Shown in pieces: positions 60,350 through 64,000 of a stretch of 64,000 nt of DNA. The notes beneath the pieces are model-generated. The model searched no databases, was not told the origin of the DNA, and was given only the letters and a program-made list of their open reading frames with translations. Position numbers and translations under genes: made by a program. Source of the stretch: Melampsora larici-populina 98AG31 (lineage: Eukaryota > Basidiomycota > Pucciniomycetes > Pucciniales > Melampsoraceae); NCBI RefSeq assembly GCF_000204055.1, contig NW_006768881.1, positions 1-64,000 on the forward strand, read 5' to 3'. Every line of letters starts with the position of its first letter. Within the stretch, counting starts at the first letter, position 1.

Positions 60350-60645
60350 TCACTCTGTGTAAAACGTTTTGGTGCAAAATTCAATATTCCCCCGGGTACA
60401 AGATTTTTGCACTGACATATTTTACACCACCTCTCTCTGTGTAAAAATGTCAGTGCAAAATTGAAAGTCACATCCGGGTCCAAGACTTTTGCACTGACTT
60501 CTTTACACAGAGACTTTTTACACGGAATGTAAAAAAATCAAATATGTGTAAAATTATAATTGAACCCAATGCATTTTGAATTTTACACAGTCAAGGTTTT
60601 ACACCGAGTGAGTCTGTGTAAACCGCCCTGTGTAAAATTCTCCTA
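60350..60645 (-). repeat. Right inverted repeat of the 3.3-kb element
   Basis: Inverted partner of 57337-57629. Confidence 0.88.
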
Positions 60646-60688
60646 CCTGATGCACAATTCCATTCAATTTGAAATCTCCCAGCCTTCC

Positions 60689-63339
60689 ATGGACAACATC
60701 AATGAAACGGATCAATCCAACGGAATGGTCCTTTGCACCTGCTTTCACTGTATCAAAGTTAAGCATACCAGTCCAAATGGCAACAAAGTAAACGGTATGT
60801 GGCTTCATCCAGCAACCCGCCAAAAACACAGGTCAAGACTTAGCGACAACACGGAAGGTACTTCAAGTCTCATTGCACTGGCCAAAGATTTTTCCCACAA
60901 GGCCCAAATCACCAATGTCAATCCAACAGATGTCAGCTCCGAAGAGGATGATGATACCTCCTCTAAGAATCCTAAACAACTCAAACTGATCTGTAAGATC
61001 CCCCAAATCCTCCCTGTTCTTGGACTTAGCTGACAAGAACATTTTTTGAACTTTAGATCTTGTCATGTATTGCATAGGTTGGCTATACCTGAAATGTTGA
61101 ATAAGCCGTGTAAACTACCGAAAAGCAAGAGACTACATTATGGGTATTGCTCAAATGTGTACTCAAATCAATCCGCAAGAAGGCTGGACTTCATTTGTTC
61201 CAAAAGATGTACGGACAATCACATATTGTTTGAATCTTGAAGCCGAACTGGAGTGATTTGTCTGTTGCTCTGTGTGCTATTCTCTTTACGAGCCAGAAGT
61301 CGCACCACCTGAATGCGGCTATCAAGAATTGTCAACTACGAAAGTCTGTGGAGCCGATCTGTTCTCTAAAATCATCATACCTGAACTTCCGACTGTAACT
61401 TGTGTATCTGAGAAACGACCCTGTCAACCTATGAAAGCCGATTTCACTACACCAAATCAATAATTTACCGTGGAGTTTAGAAAAGTAAAAATGTAGAAAA
61501 TTTTCAGCAATGCGTGAGAGGTTAGAAAAATTTGATGAAATTATGGTTTAATTGCCTGTGGTGTCCCATCATTCTTCACATTTTTTCATATTTTTACCTG
61601 CATTTTTGAAGATGTTGCAAAGAAAAATGATTTGGGGTATATCTTGTCAGAAACTCAGATTTTGTCCAAAACTACCAAGGCTTGGGCAGAAACTTTTGAG
61701 CACTCACAAATACAACAATTTTCCTGCCATAAATTTGGCAGTTGCAAATTATGAAAGCCACACACTGGGTCTACAGTTTTGATTTGAATGCTAAAACCAT
61801 TACAGCAATGTTTTATAAGCTTTTCTAGCTTTGCTGATGAGGACCGTGATTGCCGCGCTTTCTGTGTTGTTGGACACACACCACTCATTAAAATGTGTAT
61901 GTGGTAGAATAAACATGTAGCATTCAAAATGTGGAGACATTACAGATTTTGATGCACATTTGACAATTATGTTGCTCCCACAAGGTTAATGCCTCAATGA
62001 CTGCCAGTTTTGGACATAAACTGAGTTTCTGACCTGATATACACTGCTGCCCTAAAAATCTGAAAAAATATGCAAAATGATGGGCACACATGGGGGGACG
62101 CATCCCTTATTTTTCCACATTTTTCTGACCCCTTCCACCTTGTGTATAATTTTCTATGTTGTCTTAATTTCCTAAACTCAGCGGTAAATTTTCAATCTGG
62201 CGTAGTGTTTCAAGAAACCTATCTCAACATTTATTATTCAAGACTTCCAAGAATGGCTCACTTGGTTCTTGTCAATACGTTATGTTGAAAGTTCAATTGA
62301 CAATCGGATGGAAGAATGTAACTCAAAAGATGACAATGAGATAACTGATTACATAGGAAGTCCAGCATGGAAAAACTTATTCCTGGGCTGTCAAACGTCT
62401 GCATCGGCCTCCACTTTGCCACCACCTCTACACCTTGCATTCTCTCTCTTTGTTGATTGGTTCAACCCTCTTGGCAACAAAACCTCGGGAAGACAGGTAT
62501 CAATTGGAGTCTTTGGAATGCAATGTTTAAATCTACCGCCTCCATCTTGTCATCAAATGAGGCACACGTCTCTAGCCGGAATGGTTCCAGCGCCTAATCA
62601 GCCCAACATGACTACACTTGTACATGTAATGCATCCATCAATCAATCAAATACTACCATTGAACTGTGGTGTGTTGGTCAAAACTCATTGATATCGCGAA
62701 GGTCACAAGGTTGTCATTCAATTATCAAATCCAAGCGATGACATAGTGGGAAATCATAAAGTAGCCGGATTCACGTCACATTCAGGGACATGCTTCTGTG
62801 GGTGGTGCAATTGCGACAAAATCAACATACCAAAGATGATCCTGGGTTGTAAGCGAAGCCAAAGAGAGACATTGGAAGCAGCTCACGACTGGAAAAACAG
62901 CCAAAACCTAGACGAAAGAAAAAAGAAAGTTATAGCCACCGGGGTTTGATGGTCCAAATTGAATCTATTGCCGTACTGGGATCCGGTCAAGGATGTTGTG
63001 CTAGGAATTATGCCCTGTTGGTTGGAGGGAGTCTTGGCTAATCATTTCCGCTATAGATGGAAGATTGAAGTGGATAACAAGGAGGGTGAAGGTTGGCTTG
63101 ACGGTGAAATGAAGAAGGCTGTTCTGCAAAACTTGCAAGAAGTCAAGACACCTCCAGGCGTGACAAGGATTCCTACTGGGCTTGGAACCGCAGCAAACGG
63201 AAAACTCAAAGCAAGTGAATGGCATTCTTTGTTTGCCACTCACCTGCCGCTTGCAGCTGTCGACCTCTTTGTTGGCGATTATGAGGCATTTGTTGAAGGT
63301 CGAGGTGATTCATTTCTTCACAACTTACTTATGAACTAG
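60689..63339 (+). pseudogene. Plavaka-like (Tnp2/CACTA-superfamily) transposase, copy 2, truncated
   Basis: Starts MDNINETDQS with a Cys cluster LCTCFHCIKVK and H-rich LHPATRQKH, as in exon 1 of copy 1. Then YSLYEPEVAPPECGY with STTKVCGADL; a nested 0.7-kb insertion; IIQDFQEWLTWFLS; LAFSLFVDWFNPLGNKTSG; VAGFTSHSGTCFCGWCNCDK; LNLLPYWDPVKDVVLGIMPC; WLEGVL; NGKLKASEWHSLFATHLPL. The frame ends at 63339 where a minus-strand Helitron-like end begins, so the C-terminal half is absent. Stops at 62689 and 62947; the latter (GV-stop-WS) replaces the family Arg in GVRWS. The usual MHNWLEG reads MPCWLEG. Inactive, and a distinct lineage from copy 1. Confidence 0.83.
61462..62190. mobile_element. MITE nested in transposase copy 2 (~729 bp)
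   Basis: Ends AATTTACCGTGGAGTTTAG (61462-61480) and CTAAACTCAGCGGTAAATT (62172-62190) are inverted with 17 of 19 matches. The insertion separates two conserved transposase blocks (after TTPNQ, before IIQDFQEW). TCAAT occurs next to both ends but not in perfect register, so the target duplication is uncertain. No ORF inside. Confidence 0.7.
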
Positions 63340-64000
63340 CCATTTGGGGGCGGCGGGCGCCGCTCTCAGCCAGAATAGATGCCACATTTTGACAAACAAG
63401 CTGTATGTATTGAGCAAAGCAAGTATATGGGTTGCACACAACCTGTACCATATCTAACACTTCTGCATTACAATGAGCAAGAAGAGCCTCAAACAAAGTT
63501 TTAAATATTGAAGGACATGGCATACTGTGCAAGGAGGTGTTTCAAAATAGGATATAAAAAAACAACCAGTGGCACAAACGAAGTTCAACACACTTAAAAG
63601 GAAGCCAACATCATTTTTTGTTAGTCACAAACAGAAACTAAAAAGCCATAAGAACCAGACAGCAAAAGCGGCAAAATTGTCTTTGGAGGTAAGAGAGGTT
63701 TGAAACCAAAACTGTGCACAAGTCCACAAAACAATTAGAGGTGCAAACAAACAAAGGTATGGTAGCCATAATCTGAACAATATTATTACAAACAAAATTC
63801 AGCACATTTGAACAAAAGATGAATTCTGAATGTGTGAATAAATGGTCTACTCATATGAATGATCTTTTGCTGATTTTCTAGTTGTTTTGCTGAATCAATA
63901 ATTTGAGTACATACCCTACATTTTGGCTTTGCTTTCCGGTGGATACTCAAATTGAACAACAACAGATATATAAATAAAACAGGTTGTGGCAAATCAAAGA
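63336..64000 (-). mobile_element. Helitron-like element, 3' part (copy 5, minus strand)
   Basis: On the minus strand: hairpin GCGGCGCCCGCCGC (63363-63350), 10-base spacer, CTAG ending at 63336, then T of the host. The junction cuts the transposase frame at LLMN, so this is a real insertion point between A and T. The body extends right beyond the window; 63364-64000 holds no supported gene. Confidence 0.6.

Larger units (their letters stand above)
57336..60645. mobile_element. Foldback/ITR element, ~3.3 kb, with ~295-bp inverted repeats
   Basis: 57337-57629 and 60350-60645 are inverted copies with roughly 85-90% identity. Shared blocks include TTTACATTCCGTGTAAAAAG, AAGAAGTCAGTGCAAAAGTC, TTGGACCCGG and AATATGTCAGTGCAAAAATC. 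Each arm is itself packed with GTGTAAAA/TTTTACAC and GTGCAAAA words, as in foldback elements. The outer ends begin GGAATTTTACAC and GGAGAATTTTACAC. No clear target duplication. DIRS elements also have inverted ends, and the enclosed ORFs are Gag-like, so either class is possible. Confidence 0.75.

Overview
The window looks like transposon-choked nuclear DNA of a basidiomycete, most likely a rust fungus (Pucciniales). The reasons are short GT-AG introns of about 45-110 bases, the mix of DIRS, Plavaka-like (CACTA superfamily), hAT and CACTA-type elements, an AT-rich background with GC-richer transposon ORFs, and TTAGGG-type repeats. The assignment is my inference; the species cannot be fixed from sequence alone. 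Almost no intact single-copy host gene is visible. The window is mobile elements, nested insertions and decayed copies of housekeeping genes.

Layout. 1-2.7 kb: 3' half of a DIRS-type retrotransposon (RNase H tail, intact tyrosine recombinase) and its repeated 3' flank. 3.1-3.4 kb: chromodomain fragment of a Ty3-type integrase. 4.3-6.5 kb: duplicated blocks around degraded fibrillarin and Nudix genes. 8.2-8.7 kb: a 500-bp MITE with a 9-bp target duplication. 10.5 kb: first of five Helitron-like 3' ends. 12.4-17.2 kb: a broken SAP-like gene, then a Plavaka-like transposase with three Arg-to-stop codons. 17.35-23.27 kb: a second, nearly complete DIRS element inserted just behind it, ending at a 100-N assembly gap and flanked by a 250-bp direct repeat. 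24-31.3 kb, minus strand: three genes of an unnamed family combining SAP-like modules with coiled coils. 32.5-39.7 kb, plus strand: intron-containing pseudogenes of a PhoD-like phosphatase, MEMO1 and MAK21/NOC1. 40.3-40.5 kb: a Helitron-like end and an interstitial telomeric tract. 41.5-51.1 kb: three different CACTA-type elements with clear terminal inverted repeats and 3-bp target duplications; the first carries pieces of an SMC-like gene and an Ime2-like kinase. A MED7-like pseudogene lies between the first and second. 53-56.2 kb: a decayed hAT transposase. 57.3-60.6 kb: an element with about 295-bp inverted repeats around Gag-like ORFs. 60.7-63.3 kb: a second Plavaka-like transposase, split by a nested MITE and cut off by a Helitron-like 3' end.

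Common threads. Many nonsense codons replace conserved or likely Arg codons (CGA to TGA), mostly in TCG context, as expected from a C-to-T process acting on CpG in repeats and duplicated genes. The best candidates for new biology are the SAP-like/coiled-coil family sitting next to Plavaka-like transposase, the gene-fragment-carrying CACTA element, and the Helitron-like termini, each close to captured or decayed host sequence.
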